From the NCBI RefSeq assembly GCF_014196925.1, contig NZ_JACIEN010000001.1, forward strand, positions 1,116,001 to 1,180,000: a DNA stretch of 64,000 bases. Direction: 5' to 3'. Positions 1 to 8,448 of this stretch are shown piece after piece. The notes under the pieces were generated by a model that saw only the letters and a list, made by a program, of their open reading frames with translations, was not told the DNA's origin and searched no databases. This DNA comes from Chelatococcus caeni (lineage in GTDB: Bacteria > Pseudomonadota > Alphaproteobacteria > Rhizobiales > Beijerinckiaceae). How positions within the stretch are numbered: the first letter of the stretch is position 1; each line of letters starts with the position of its first letter. The translations under genes were made by a program, and so were the position numbers.

Positions 1-921
1 CGTGGCGTCCACGAGCGTCGCGTCGGTGAAGAGATAGGGGCCCGCCGTCACCGTGTCCTTCGGCTGCTTCTTGACGACGATGGTGTCGATCGCCTCGACG
101 GCGGAGCGGCCCATGCCCTCGAAGGGGATGGCGACGGTCGCCATCAGCATGCTCTCCGGATCGGCGATGCGGCGGTAGGTCTCGGGGCCGCCGTCGATGG
201 AGACGAGCACGATGTCGCCCTTCTTGAGGCCCTGGGCCTGCATCAGGTCGTCGATGATGTAGGCCTGTCCGTCGAAGGAGGCCCAGATGCCGTTGATCTG
301 GCCCTGGTTCTTGAGCAGCAGCGCCTGCATGCCGTTGCGCACGTCGTCGCGCCAGCTCTGCGTGCGCGCCATGCTGTGCTTGCCGATCTCCTTGACGGCC
401 GTGTTCTCGGACAGGACGACGTCGAGCACCTTGCCGCGGATGCGCGTGCCGACATTGCCCTCGAAGCGCTGGGTGAGGACGTTGCCGCGGTAGCCGAGCT
501 GGCCGAGCAGGTAGAGCGCCGCGTCGGCACCCACCTTGTATTCGTTCACCTGCACGTCCATCAGCGTGTGCGGGCTCGTGCCGGCCATGACGGTGATGAC
601 GGGCACGCCCGCCTTGCTGGCAGCTTCGAGCTGAGCGTCCGCCTCCACGGGCTTGCCCATGGCGATGACGATGGCGTCGACCTTCCGCGCGATCAGTGCA
701 TCGAGCTGCTCGGCATGTTTCGGCAGCGCGCCTTCGGAATTGAGCAGGGTGACGTTCCAGCCCTTCGCCTTGGCGGCCTCCGCCGCGGCGTTGGCGACGC
801 GCGCATGCGTCTCCGACGACATCTGGAAGGCGACGATGCCGAGCTCGAAAGCCATGGCGGCATTGGCGGACAGTGCCAGCAGCGCCCCGGCTGCGGCGGC
901 GATGAGAGACGTCTTCTTCAT
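1..921 (-). CDS. Periplasmic sugar-binding protein of an ABC importer (3' end cut by window edge)
   Basis: Reading the complement from the ATG at 921 gives an open frame of 307 codons that runs off the left edge, so the C-terminus is missing. The first ~24 residues (MKKTSLIAAAAGALLALSAN...AMA) are a classic Sec signal peptide. The mature part starts FELGIVAFQMSS and has the two-lobed RbsB/Peripla_BP_4 pattern: an early H-A-R-V-A-N-A-A helix, a DALIARKVDAIVIAMGKP segment near residue 75, and GDIVLVSIDGGPETYRRI near 245. It should capture a sugar or polyol in the periplasm and deliver it to the permease encoded 56 bp upstream. No ATPase is visible; it may lie beyond the left edge. The ligand cannot be told from sequence. 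Confidence 0.85.
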   Translation of the reverse strand, partial: MKKTSLIAAAAGALLALSANAAMAFELGIVAFQMSSETHARVANAAAEAAKAKGWNVTLLNSEGALPKHAEQLDALIARKVDAIVIAMGKPVEADAQLEAASKAGVPVITVMAGTSPHTLMDVQVNEYKVGADAALYLLGQLGYRGNVLTQRFEGNVGTRIRGKVLDVVLSENTAVKEIGKHSMARTQSWRDDVRNGMQALLLKNQGQINGIWASFDGQAYIIDDLMQAQGLKKGDIVLVSIDGGPETYRRIADPESMLMATVAIPFEGMGRSAVEAIDTIVVKKQPKDTVTAGPYLFTDATLVDAT

Positions 922-977
922 GGTTCCTCTCCCCAGCCCCGATCGATCCTCGATCAGTTGATCTTGGCGCAAACTCC

Positions 978-1919
978 CTACAGCTTAAACGCAGCTTTCT
1001 TCAGCGCCGTGGCAGACAGTGCAACGGAAACGATGATGATGAGCCCGAGCACGATGTCCTGCACGTAATAGGCGGCGCCCATCAGCACGAGCCCGTTGCC
1101 CAGCACCTTGAGGGTGAGCGCGGCCACGAGCGTGCCCGGCACGTTGGCTCGGCCCGGCTCGAACATGGTCATGCCGAGGAGCACCGCGGCGATGGCATAG
1201 AGGAAATAATCACCCGCCATGTTCGGCGCGGCCGAGGACAGGCTCGCCGTGAGGAGCACGGCGGTGACGCCGGCGAGAAGGCCCGAGAGGGCGAGGCCGA
1301 GGCGCTTCATGCGCCCGGTCGCGATGCCGGCGAGCCGGGCCGCCTCGTCCGCCTCGCCCGTCGCCGTCATGTGCACGCCCGTGCGGGTGCATTTGACGAG
1401 GAACAGCGCCCCGCCGACGACGAGGGCGAGCCAGATCACGAGGTGGGGGACGCCGAGCATGCTGCCGCGCGCGATGCCCGTGAACTCCGACGGCCAGCGC
1501 CCGACGAAGGCGACGCCCTGGGTGATCATGAAGGCGAAGCCCTTGGCGATCGCCGCGGTGCCGAGCGTGGCGATGAGCGAGGGCACCTTGAGCCGCGTGA
1601 CGGCGATACCGTTGAAGAGGCCGGCACCGAAGGCGACGAGAAGGCCGGCCGCGACGGCGAGGAGCGGGGACTGGCCCGCCTGGATCAGCGCCCCCGTCAC
1701 CACCGCGGCGAGGCTCGCCACCTCCGCCACCGACAGGTCGAGCTCCGACGTGATCAGCGCCAGCGTGAAGCCGATGGCGAGGATGGCGAGGAAGCTCGTC
1801 TCCTTGAGCACGTTGAGAAGGTTGGTCGGCGCCGCGAAATTCGGCGCAAAGGCGACGAAGAACAGCGCGAGGGCGAGCCCGGCGACAGCGGTGCCGTAGG
1901 TTTCGAGGAAGGAGCGCAT
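978..1919 (-). CDS. ABC sugar transporter permease (RbsC/BPD_transp_2 family)
   Basis: 313 residues, about the normal length for a ribose/xylose-type permease, with eight or more hydrophobic segments spread over the whole protein. The family signature around AILAIGFTLALITSELDLSV (residues ~45-65) is present; in this family the E-L-D-L-S stretch corresponds to the usual G-x-D-L-S region. It would form the inner-membrane channel for the binding protein encoded 56 bp downstream. The 198 bp before its start separate it from the kinase gene and contain two 22-bp tandem repeats, so it probably has its own regulated promoter. The substrate is unknown; the FGGY kinase next door suggests a pentose, polyol or similar sugar. 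Confidence 0.88.
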   Translation of the reverse strand: MRSFLETYGTAVAGLALALFFVAFAPNFAAPTNLLNVLKETSFLAILAIGFTLALITSELDLSVAEVASLAAVVTGALIQAGQSPLLAVAAGLLVAFGAGLFNGIAVTRLKVPSLIATLGTAAIAKGFAFMITQGVAFVGRWPSEFTGIARGSMLGVPHLVIWLALVVGGALFLVKCTRTGVHMTATGEADEAARLAGIATGRMKRLGLALSGLLAGVTAVLLTASLSSAAPNMAGDYFLYAIAAVLLGMTMFEPGRANVPGTLVAALTLKVLGNGLVLMGAAYYVQDIVLGLIIIVSVALSATALKKAAFKL

Positions 1920-2070
1920 CAGCGGTCGATCGCGCGGGCGATGCCGGCAAGGCGGCGGCGGGGAAGGGGCGCGAAGGCGGGAGACATTCTGCGGACGGCG
2001 GCTCGGCGGGCGCTGAGGCTGGCGGAGCGGGCATCGTTAGCAGACTGGGGATGCCCCGCAAGCAGAAAGG

Positions 2071-2114
2071 GCACGAATTGTGTGCGCCGCGCGCATGAAT
2101 TGTGTGGCCGGCCG
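2071..2114. promoter_or_regulatory. Two tandem 22-bp repeats, candidate operator for the sugar transporter
   Basis: GCACGAATTGTGTG (2071-2084) is followed exactly 22 bp later by GCATGAATTGTGTG (2093-2106). The ten-base core GAATTGTGTG is identical in both copies, and similarity continues weakly to about 2114. Two helical turns of spacing is what one expects for two repressor or activator dimers on one face of DNA. The site lies between the kinase stop and the permease start (156 bp before its ATG). Confidence 0.5.
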
Positions 2115-2117
2115 GCG

Positions 2118-3605
2118 TTACGTCGGCGTCTCGAGATGCGCGAGATCCGTCGTCAGCGGCGCCAGCATGGGGACGGCGCGCCGGAACTGCGCATGGAGCG
2201 CGTCATAGAACGGGCGCCGGTCGCCGCGCGGCAGGTGGCGGTGGGCGGGCCGGGCCATGCCCGCCTGTGCCGCGGAAAGATCGGGATAGGTGCCGGCGGC
2301 GACATGGGCGAGGGCGGCGGCGCCGACGAGGCCGGGCTCGCCCGCCGCGCCGACGACCACGGGCCGGTCGCAGACGTCCGCCTTCACCTGCGCCCACAGC
2401 CGGTTGGCCGCTGCGCCGCCGCCGAAGCGGATCTCGCTGCAGGTGATGCCGGCCGCAGCCTCCGCACGGGCCAGGACCTCGCGGTTGAGCAAAGCGATGC
2501 CCTCGATCAGCGCCCAGGCGAGGTCGCCCGCCCCGTGGCGGCGGTTGAGGCCGAGGAAGGCGCCGCGCATGGCCGGGTTCCAGTAGGGCGTTCGCTCGCC
2601 CTGCAGGAAGGGCAGGAAAAGCACCGGCGCCCGATCCCGCGGCAGGGCAAGCAGCGCCTCGAAGATGGCGGGGACGTCGGCGTCCTCGCCGCGCCAGCCG
2701 GCGAGCAGCTCCGCCAGCCAGCGCGCCGTGTCGGCGCCGTTCTGGCCGGGGCCGCCGATCTGGTTGAGGCCGTCGCCCCAGTCGATCGTCAGGAGCCCCT
2801 CGGCCGTCCGGTCCGCCGGGCTCATCAGGCCGAGCACCTCGGTGGTGCCGGAGATGTTGTAGGCAAAGCCCGGCCGCATGGCGCCGAGGCCGACGACCGC
2901 CGCCCACGTATCGTGCGAGCCGCAGACGACGGGCCGTCCCGCAAGCCGGGCGAGCGCCCCGCCCACATCCTCGCGGATGGTGCCGACCGTCGCACCCGGC
3001 GGCAGGAGCGGCGGCAGGACCGCATCGCTGATGCCGGCGCCCGCGAACAGGCTCGCCGCCTCTGCGCTTGCCGCACAGGCTGCCAGGCGCGCGGCGGAGA
3101 TGGCATCGCTCGCCACGACACCAGTGAGGCGGGCGTTGATGAAGTCCTTCGGATCGACCACCCGCGCCAGCCGGCCGTAGGCCGACGGCGCGTGGCGCTG
3201 CAGCCAGGCGAGGCGGGCGAGCGGGTGGAAGGCGTTGACGTGCGCGGTCTCGGGATGGGCGGCATCGAGGCGCGTGCGCAGCTCCTCCGCGATCTCGGCC
3301 GCGCGCGCATCCCGCCACGTGATGGCGGCGTGGACGGGCGCCCCGGCCGCATCGAGGAAGACCTGCGTGCGCGTGACGCCGCACACGGCGACGGCCGTCG
3401 CGCCGGCGAAGGCTTCCGGCGCCGCGCGCGCGAGCTGCTCGGCCGCCGTGGCGAAAAGGTCCCACCAGGCGTCGGGGGCAATGCCACCGTCCTCGTGCTC
3501 GCCGGGCGAGGCGAGGGTGACGTCGTGCCGGATGGCGCCGGCTTCGTCGACGAGGGCGAGGCGGAAATGCGAGCCGCCGATGTCGCAGGCGAGGACGAGC
3601 GGCAT
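2118..3605 (-). CDS. FGGY-family carbohydrate kinase (xylulokinase-like)
   Basis: 495 residues, the usual size of a xylulose/glycerol kinase. It would phosphorylate an imported sugar or polyol with ATP in the cytosol. The N-terminal ATPase fold begins LACDIGGSHFRLALVD (residues 5-20). The substrate region reads ITWRDARAAE (95-104), like the ILWNDGRA of XylB. The catalytic Asp is D232 in CGSHDTWAAVVG, followed by YNISGTTEVLG. A C-terminal glycine-rich nucleotide site reads IRFGGGAAANRLW. The GGS after D8 differs from the common GTS/GTT, so exact substrate assignment to xylulose is not safe. The start lies 6 bp after the frnE-like gene, implying an operon with it. Confidence 0.85.
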   Translation of the reverse strand: MPLVLACDIGGSHFRLALVDEAGAIRHDVTLASPGEHEDGGIAPDAWWDLFATAAEQLARAAPEAFAGATAVAVCGVTRTQVFLDAAGAPVHAAITWRDARAAEIAEELRTRLDAAHPETAHVNAFHPLARLAWLQRHAPSAYGRLARVVDPKDFINARLTGVVASDAISAARLAACAASAEAASLFAGAGISDAVLPPLLPPGATVGTIREDVGGALARLAGRPVVCGSHDTWAAVVGLGAMRPGFAYNISGTTEVLGLMSPADRTAEGLLTIDWGDGLNQIGGPGQNGADTARWLAELLAGWRGEDADVPAIFEALLALPRDRAPVLFLPFLQGERTPYWNPAMRGAFLGLNRRHGAGDLAWALIEGIALLNREVLARAEAAAGITCSEIRFGGGAAANRLWAQVKADVCDRPVVVGAAGEPGLVGAAALAHVAAGTYPDLSAAQAGMARPAHRHLPRGDRRPFYDALHAQFRRAVPMLAPLTTDLAHLETPT

Positions 3606-3611
3606 CGCGGC

Positions 3612-4259
3612 TCAGCCCGCGAGGGTCTTGTCGATGACCTCGACGAGCGTTTCCGGAGCCTGGGCGCCGGAGACCCCGTAGCGCCCGTCGAAGATGAAGA
3701 ACGGCACGCCGGAGATGCCCAGGCGCGCCGCGGTCGCGATCTCCTCCCGCACCGCGTCCTTGTCGTCCTCCGTCGCGAGCCTTGCCCGGACGTCCGCGGG
3801 ATCGAGGCCGCCGCTCGCCGCGGCCTCCGTGAGGACGGCGTGGTCGCCGATGTCACGGCCGGCGAGGAAATAGTCAGAGAACAGGCGTTCGACGACCGCG
3901 TCCTGGCGGCCGAGCGGCTGGGCCCAGCGGATCAGCCGGTGCGCATCGAGCGTGTTGGGCGAACGCTCGATCGCCTCGAAACGGAAGGCGATGCCCGTGT
4001 CCGCGGCGGCGGCGCGGACGTTGTCATGCAGGGCGGCGATGCGTTCATCGTCGCCGAACTTGCGCCTGAGGTACTCCTTCCGGTCGATGCCGCCGGAGGG
4101 GATGGTCGGGTCGAGCTGGAACGGGCGCCAGTTGACGGTCACCGCGACATCCGGGCGCTGCGCGAGCGCGGCAGCGAGCCGCCGCTTGCCGATGAAGCAC
4201 CACGGGCAGACCACGTCGGAGACGACGTCGATGACGAGGCTGGCGGAGGGCTCGGCCAT
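3612..4259 (-). CDS. DsbA-family oxidoreductase, FrnE-like
   Basis: 215 residues starting MAEPSASLVIDVVSDVVCPW. The start is set by a GAAAGGA ribosome site 7 bp upstream; the open frame extends further upstream but has no initiation signal there. The active site is C18-P-W-C21 in a thioredoxin-like fold, and the C-terminal cis-Pro loop is GISGVPFFIFDGRYGVSGAQ (~183-202), exactly as in FrnE/2-hydroxychromene isomerase-like proteins. No signal peptide is visible, so it should act in the cytoplasm as a disulfide isomerase or polyketide-type isomerase. It sits 11 bp after the ANL-like gene and 6 bp before the FGGY kinase, so the three are probably co-transcribed. Confidence 0.88.
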   Translation of the reverse strand: MAEPSASLVIDVVSDVVCPWCFIGKRRLAAALAQRPDVAVTVNWRPFQLDPTIPSGGIDRKEYLRRKFGDDERIAALHDNVRAAAADTGIAFRFEAIERSPNTLDAHRLIRWAQPLGRQDAVVERLFSDYFLAGRDIGDHAVLTEAAASGGLDPADVRARLATEDDKDAVREEIATAARLGISGVPFFIFDGRYGVSGAQAPETLVEVIDKTLAG

Positions 4260-4270
4260 GGCTTGTCCTT

Positions 4271-5566
4271 TCAGGCGGCCGGCGGCTCGGCTGCCTCGGA
4301 TATCGCGAGAATGCGGGCGTCGAGGCTGTCGACCCGGTAGGGCAGGCGCCGCCAGCCATCGGCGAGGGCCGCGCCGTCCGGCCTCTCGAACCGGCCGACA
4401 GGCGCGATTTCGGTTGCGCCACCGCGCACCTCCAGATGGCCGCCGACGCCGCGGCGGGTATCGAGCAGCGGCTGGCCGTTCATCATCGGGCCCGGCTGCG
4501 GGCCGAGCATGAGGGCCGGCTGGCCGTTGCCGCTGCGCACGGCGCATAGCAGCGCGAGCTCGCCGATGTCGAGCACGTCGACGATATGGGCTTCGCCGGC
4601 GGCATCGGACGGCTCGGCGCGGAACGGCACCTGGTGGACGAAGGCGACCCGCCGGCGCCGGTCGCGCAAGAGGCCGCTTGCGGCCAGCGGCTGCTCCAGC
4701 CAGGCGGGCGCGACGAGGAGCGCCTGCGGATCACCGACCAGCCGGTCCGCGAGCGGTCGGCTGTCGAACAGCGCCTGCATGGTCAGCGGCGCGCCGCTGA
4801 TGAGCGCGGCGGCGAGGCCGCAGGCGAGGCCGGCGAGATCGTCCGGCGCCAGCAGCGAGATGATCTGCTGGCCCGCACCCAGCTTTCCCGCCAGGACGAA
4901 GGGCAGGGCGCTCGCGACCAGCGAGGCCTCGCTGCGCAACAGGGGCGTGAGCCGGTCCGGACCGCTGAAGGTGATGACGCCGGGCGAAGCTGCGGCCGGG
5001 GCGGGCACCGGGTCCTCCGTCTCGGCCAGCACCTTGTCGAGCGCGACCACGCCGTCCGGCACCTTGTCGCCGAAGGCGGCGATGAAGCGCAGGCCGAAAT
5101 AGCGCGCCGCGATGTGCCGGGCCATGTCGGCCGGCCGCATGCCCGCAAGCCGGCCGATGGTGAGCAGCGCCTGGACGCCCGAGGCCTCGCAGGCTTGGGC
5201 GAGGGCCGGCGCGTCCCAGCCGAGCGGCAGCAGCGTCGGGCAGAAGCCGGCGCGCATGGTGGCGAGAATGGCGATGCAGGCCTCGGGGCCGGAGGGCATC
5301 AGGATGCCGACGGCGGCCTTGGGGTCGAGCCGCACATTGCCGAGCACGGCCGCAAGGCGCGCCGACATCCGGTCCGCCGCTGCAAGGCGCATCTCCTCGC
5401 CGAGGATGCTCGCAACCGGTTCCGAGGAGGGCAGGGAGGCGAATGCCGGCCGCTCCGGCGAGCGGCGGGCCGAGCCGGTGAGGAGGCGGGTCAGGCTGAG
5501 GCGCGCCCAGATCTCGTCGTCGAGGGCGGCCACTCGCTCCTGCGCTTCACTGCGTGTTGCCGTCAC
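4271..5566 (-). CDS. Degenerate acyl-CoA synthetase-like (ANL/AMP-binding fold) protein
   Basis: 431 residues from a GTG start (AAGG ribosome site just upstream). The middle looks like the N-terminal domain of an AMP-forming synthetase: an early LLTGSARRSPERPAF segment, then AVGILMPSGPEACIAILATM (the helix that normally reads PNxxE), and a LACGLAAALISGAPL segment. The phosphate loop that should read SSGTTGxPKG is replaced by GVITFSGPDRLTPLL, and the C-terminal adenylation lid with its catalytic lysine is not recognisable. It is also ~100 residues shorter than active enzymes. I infer a pseudo-enzyme or binding protein. First gene of the probable operon with frnE-like and FGGY genes. Confidence 0.6.
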   Translation of the reverse strand: MTATRSEAQERVAALDDEIWARLSLTRLLTGSARRSPERPAFASLPSSEPVASILGEEMRLAAADRMSARLAAVLGNVRLDPKAAVGILMPSGPEACIAILATMRAGFCPTLLPLGWDAPALAQACEASGVQALLTIGRLAGMRPADMARHIAARYFGLRFIAAFGDKVPDGVVALDKVLAETEDPVPAPAAASPGVITFSGPDRLTPLLRSEASLVASALPFVLAGKLGAGQQIISLLAPDDLAGLACGLAAALISGAPLTMQALFDSRPLADRLVGDPQALLVAPAWLEQPLAASGLLRDRRRRVAFVHQVPFRAEPSDAAGEAHIVDVLDIGELALLCAVRSGNGQPALMLGPQPGPMMNGQPLLDTRRGVGGHLEVRGGATEIAPVGRFERPDGAALADGWRRLPYRVDSLDARILAISEAAEPPAA

Positions 5567-5876
5567 TCAGCCTTGTTTCCCTTTTACGAATCGAGCGCTC
5601 CATCATGCGCATCTTGGCCGATTGTTGCCAACGAAAGGTCACCGGCCGGTGTCGTGTCTCGCTTTCAGGGCCGTAGAGCGCCTTCCAGCCCGCTGGCGCC
5701 CGGCGGCGGAACACGATAAAGGAGTGCGCGAGTCGTGTCATTCAATCGCCTCATTCGGCGCGGAATGCAGCGTCTCCTCGCGTGATGGTCGTTTCGCCGG
5801 CCGCAGCGGAGATCGTTCCGCCACCGAGCCAGTCCAACGGGCGCCGCGCCCGTCGAACCGTGAAAGAGGAATTCTA
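5567..5876. other. Divergent intergenic region, ANL-like gene / ialB
   Basis: 310 bp between the GTG of the ANL-like gene (minus) and the ATG of ialB (plus). It must hold both promoters. I see no convincing -35/-10 pair or strong palindrome. The last nine bases before ialB carry its ribosome site GAAAGAGGA (5862-5870). Confidence 0.5.
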
Positions 5877-6629
5877 ATGGGCCTCATGACGAACAACGCG
5901 GCGAAGCGCACGCCGCTCGCGATGGTTGCGGTCGTCGCAGCCGCAGCGACTGGCCTTCTGCCGGGTCTTGCCCATGCACAGCAGCAGCAGCCGGCGCCGC
6001 AGCAGCCCCAGCAACAACAACAACAGCAGCAGCAGCAGGGGCCGGCGATCGTGCAGGTCAAGCCGGAGCCGTCCCAGACGGACTGGACCAAGGTCTGCGG
6101 TCAGGACCAGGGCGCCAACAAGGAAGTCTGCTACACGACGCGTGACTTCGTGTCCGACCAGGGCCAGCCGGTCCTGGCCGTGGCGGTCTACGAGGTCAAG
6201 GGCGACCCGACGCGCATCGTGCGCTTCCTGATGCCGCTCGGCCTGCTCCTGCGCCCGGGCGTGCGCTTCACCGTCGATCAGAACCAGGCGACCCCCGGCC
6301 AGTACGCCATCTGCTTCCCGAACGGCTGCTTCGCCGAGGCGCAGGTGAAGGACGACTTCATCGGCCAGATGAAGAAGGGCAACACCCTCAACGTCAGCGT
6401 GCAGAACCAGATGGCGAACGAGGTGACCTTCGCCATCCCGCTCGCCGGCTTCACCAAGGCCTATGACGGCGCGCCGATCGACCCGAAGGTGCTCGAAGAG
6501 CAGCAGCGCAAGCTGCAGGAAGAGCTGCAGAAGCGCTCCGAGGAGCTGCGCAAGCGCCTCGAGCAGCAGCAGGGTGCCGCCGGCGCCAATGGCGCCGCCC
6601 CGGCCAACGGGCAGAAGCCGGCCCAGTAA
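5877..6629 (+). CDS. ialB: Invasion-associated locus B (IalB) family exported protein
   Basis: 250 residues. The start is fixed by GAAAGAGGA 6 bp upstream and by the signal peptide that follows (residues 1-~34, ...AAATGLLPGLAHA). After cleavage comes a glutamine/proline tract with ten consecutive Gln (~44-53) encoded by mixed CAA/CAG codons. Then comes the IalB domain with four cysteines in two clusters (KVCGQDQGANKEVCY and AICFPNGCFAEA), probably two disulfides in the periplasm. The C-terminus (~205-235) is a charged coiled coil, EEQQRKLQEELQKRSEEL. The family is named from Bartonella, but free-living Hyphomicrobiales carry it too, so invasion should not be assumed. A bidirectional terminator follows. 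Confidence 0.9.
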   Translation: MGLMTNNAAKRTPLAMVAVVAAAATGLLPGLAHAQQQQPAPQQPQQQQQQQQQQGPAIVQVKPEPSQTDWTKVCGQDQGANKEVCYTTRDFVSDQGQPVLAVAVYEVKGDPTRIVRFLMPLGLLLRPGVRFTVDQNQATPGQYAICFPNGCFAEAQVKDDFIGQMKKGNTLNVSVQNQMANEVTFAIPLAGFTKAYDGAPIDPKVLEEQQRKLQEELQKRSEELRKRLEQQQGAAGANGAAPANGQKPAQ

Positions 6630-6653
6630 GGGCTCGCTCGGATCGCACAAGAC

Positions 6654-6681
6654 AAAGGCGCCGGTCATCCCGGCGCCTTTT
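6654..6681. terminator. Bidirectional intrinsic terminator between ialB and hspQ
   Basis: Perfect 11-bp stem AAAGGCGCCGG / CCGGCGCCTTT with a 5-base loop. It has a T run on the plus side and an A run (T run on the minus strand) on the other. It can end ialB (stop 6629) and hspQ (stop 6726) transcripts. Confidence 0.85.
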
Positions 6682-6725
6682 CATTTGGCCTCTGGCTGGC
6701 CTCTTGAGGGCGGAAGCGCGTCGGC

Positions 6726-7055
6726 CTAGTTGTCGAAGCTGTACCGCACCCGGTAGTTGCCCTCGGCCGTGCGCTCGAAGATCTCGTCGACCTGCGGATG
6801 GCGTATCGGCTCCTGCGAGTGGTCGGGCTCGAGGTTCTGCTCCGAGACATAGGCGATGTATTCCGTCTCGTCGTTCTCGGCGAACAGGTGATAGAAGGGC
6901 TGGTCCTTGGCAGGACGCTGCCCCTCGGGAATGGCGAGCCACCATTCCTCGGTATTGTCGAAGGTCGGGTCGACATCGAAGACCACGCCCCGGAAGGGAT
7001 AGATCCGGTGCCGCACGACCTGGCCGATGCCGAACTTTGCTGAACGCGTCTTCAT
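6726..7055 (-). CDS. hspQ: Heat shock protein HspQ (YccV-like, hemimethylated-DNA-binding fold)
   Basis: 109 residues, normal for the family. It begins MKTRSAKFGIGQVVRHRIYP with the typical FRGVVFDVDPTF and PFYHLFAENDETEYIAYVSE blocks. In enterobacteria HspQ is a heat-induced protein that acts as a specificity-enhancing factor for Lon; a lon gene lies 25 kb away here. The open frame extends upstream, but the conserved family start is at 7055. Single gene, ending at the terminator shared with ialB. A candidate promoter lies 27 bp upstream. Confidence 0.92.
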   Translation of the reverse strand: MKTRSAKFGIGQVVRHRIYPFRGVVFDVDPTFDNTEEWWLAIPEGQRPAKDQPFYHLFAENDETEYIAYVSEQNLEPDHSQEPIRHPQVDEIFERTAEGNYRVRYSFDN

Positions 7056-7081
7056 GGTGCTTTCTGTCCCGTCTCCTAGGA

Positions 7082-7108
7082 CATATAGAGGGGGGCAGGC
7101 GCCGTCAA
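7082..7108 (-). promoter_or_regulatory. Candidate hspQ promoter
   Basis: On the minus strand TTGACG (7108-7103) and TATATG (7087-7082) are separated by 15 bases, just upstream of hspQ. The -35 and -10 elements are good for a housekeeping promoter but the spacing is short. No clear heat-shock (CTTGAA) element is seen. Confidence 0.4.
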
Positions 7109-7151
7109 CGCGGTGCAGCAATGGCTAACTTTCGGCAGCAATGCGGTTTTT

Positions 7152-8195
7152 TCACAAATTGTAGAGCGCACGCCGGTCGGGGTCCTTGTCGGCGACCGCA
7201 CGCGCGAGATCGACGATCACCTTGGCCTGCTTCCAGGTGGCGTCGTCCTGCATCTTGCCGTCGATCATCACGGCGCCGGTGCCGTCCGGCATCGCCGCGA
7301 GGATGCGCTGCGCGAAGGCGACTTCCTTCGCATCGGGGCTGAACACCCGCTTGGCGATGGCGATCTGCGACGGGTGCAGCGACCATGCCCCCGCGCAGCC
7401 GAGCAGGAAGGCGTTGCGGAACTGGCTCTCGCAGGCCGCCTCGTCTGAAAAGTCGCCGAAGGGGCCGTAGAAGGCCTTGAGCCCGTTGGCCTGGCAGGCA
7501 TCGACTATGCGGGCGATGGTGTAGTGCCAGGGGTCCTGCTGGGCGCTGGCCCGCTCGGCGCCTTCTTCCCCGCGGTCGGCGAGCACCCGGTAGTCCGGAT
7601 GGCCGCCGCCGACGCGCGTGGTCTTCATGCCGCGGGAGGCGGCAAGGTCCGCCGGGCCGAGGCTCATGCCGTGGAGGCGCGGGGAGGCGGCGGCGATGTC
7701 GTCGACGTTCTTGACGCCTTCCGCCGTCTCCAGGATGGCGTGGATCAGGATGGGCCGGCCGATGCCGTGCCGCGCCTCGAGCTGGGCGAGCAGCTGGTCG
7801 AGGTAGTGGATGTCCCACGGGCCTTCCACCTTCGGCAGCATCACGACGTCGAGCTTCTGCCCCACGGTCGCGACGATGGCCATGACGTCGTCGAGCATCC
7901 AGGGGCTGTTGAGGGCGTTAATGCGCACCCACAGGCCCGTCGTCCCGAAATCGCAGCGCTCGGCCAGTTCGATGAAGCCGGTGCGCGCGGCCTCCTTGGC
8001 ATCGGCGGGGATGGCATCCTCGAGGTTGCCGAGCAGCACGTCCACCTCGCCGACGATCTCGGGCACCTTGGCGCGCACCTTCTCGATGTGCGGCGGGATG
8101 AAATGGATCATCCGCTCGAGCCGCGTCGGCAGCTCCCGGAAGGGCTGCGGCGCGCCGAGCGCCAGCGGGCGATAGAAGTTGCGCGGCAGTTTCAT
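7152..8195 (-). CDS. HpcH/HpaI-CitE family lyase, malyl-CoA/methylmalyl-CoA lyase-like
   Basis: 347 residues from the ATG at 8195 (GGGTGGAGAC ribosome site). Expected reaction: reversible Mg-dependent Claisen cleavage of a malyl-CoA-type ester to acetyl- or propionyl-CoA plus glyoxylate. Visible family motifs: [10 protein letters not shown] (~50-59) with the acidic pair, [11 protein letters not shown] with the substrate Arg (~82-92), [10 protein letters not shown] with the metal Glu (~145-154), and [13 protein letters not shown] with the metal Asp. The C-terminal YGPFGDFSD and WSLHPSQI blocks are as in methylotroph malyl-CoA lyase. It is divergent from an AEC carrier and a CaiB-family gene, suggesting a small acid-CoA pathway. 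The exact substrate (malyl, methylmalyl, citramalyl) is open. Confidence 0.82.
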   Translation of the reverse strand: MKLPRNFYRPLALGAPQPFRELPTRLERMIHFIPPHIEKVRAKVPEIVGEVDVLLGNLEDAIPADAKEAARTGFIELAERCDFGTTGLWVRINALNSPWMLDDVMAIVATVGQKLDVVMLPKVEGPWDIHYLDQLLAQLEARHGIGRPILIHAILETAEGVKNVDDIAAASPRLHGMSLGPADLAASRGMKTTRVGGGHPDYRVLADRGEEGAERASAQQDPWHYTIARIVDACQANGLKAFYGPFGDFSDEAACESQFRNAFLLGCAGAWSLHPSQIAIAKRVFSPDAKEVAFAQRILAAMPDGTGAVMIDGKMQDDATWKQAKVIVDLARAVADKDPDRRALYNL

Positions 8196-8241
8196 GTCGT
8201 CTCCACCCCTCGGATCGCCGGTTCCCGGCATTCATGCTGCA

Positions 8242-8263
8242 GTGCAATAGATACCAGTTGCAC
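8242..8263. promoter_or_regulatory. Inverted repeat GTGCAA-N10-TTGCAC, candidate operator
   Basis: Perfect 6-bp arms in the 253-bp divergent region between the malyl-CoA-lyase-like gene (start 8195, minus) and the AEC carrier (start 8449, plus). The 22-bp span suits a GntR- or TetR-type dimer. No regulator gene is adjacent. Confidence 0.4.
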
Positions 8264-8448
8264 CGCGTCGTCCATTGGCCGGAGGGCGAATGAACGAAGG
8301 TGGGCCGGTCGCTTCTCCCGCCCGACGCCGGCCAGCGCGGGGCTTCCCGTGCATGGGGCCCCTGCGCCTGCGGCGGTTGTGCTGCCGGCCCCGCACGTTA
8401 TGCCTTGAGCCTCGGGGCGGGCGCCACGCCGCCCGCCGGGAGCCCTCG

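Noticed and set aside
1371-4340. 989-codon plus-strand frame antisense to the sugar kinase and permease genes
   Set aside because: It is rich in Arg, Gly and Ala, lacks family motifs and lies opposite clearly recognisable genes; it is a shadow of high-GC codon bias. The same applies to the long antisense frames opposite lon, nuoE-F, nuoG-H and rnj.
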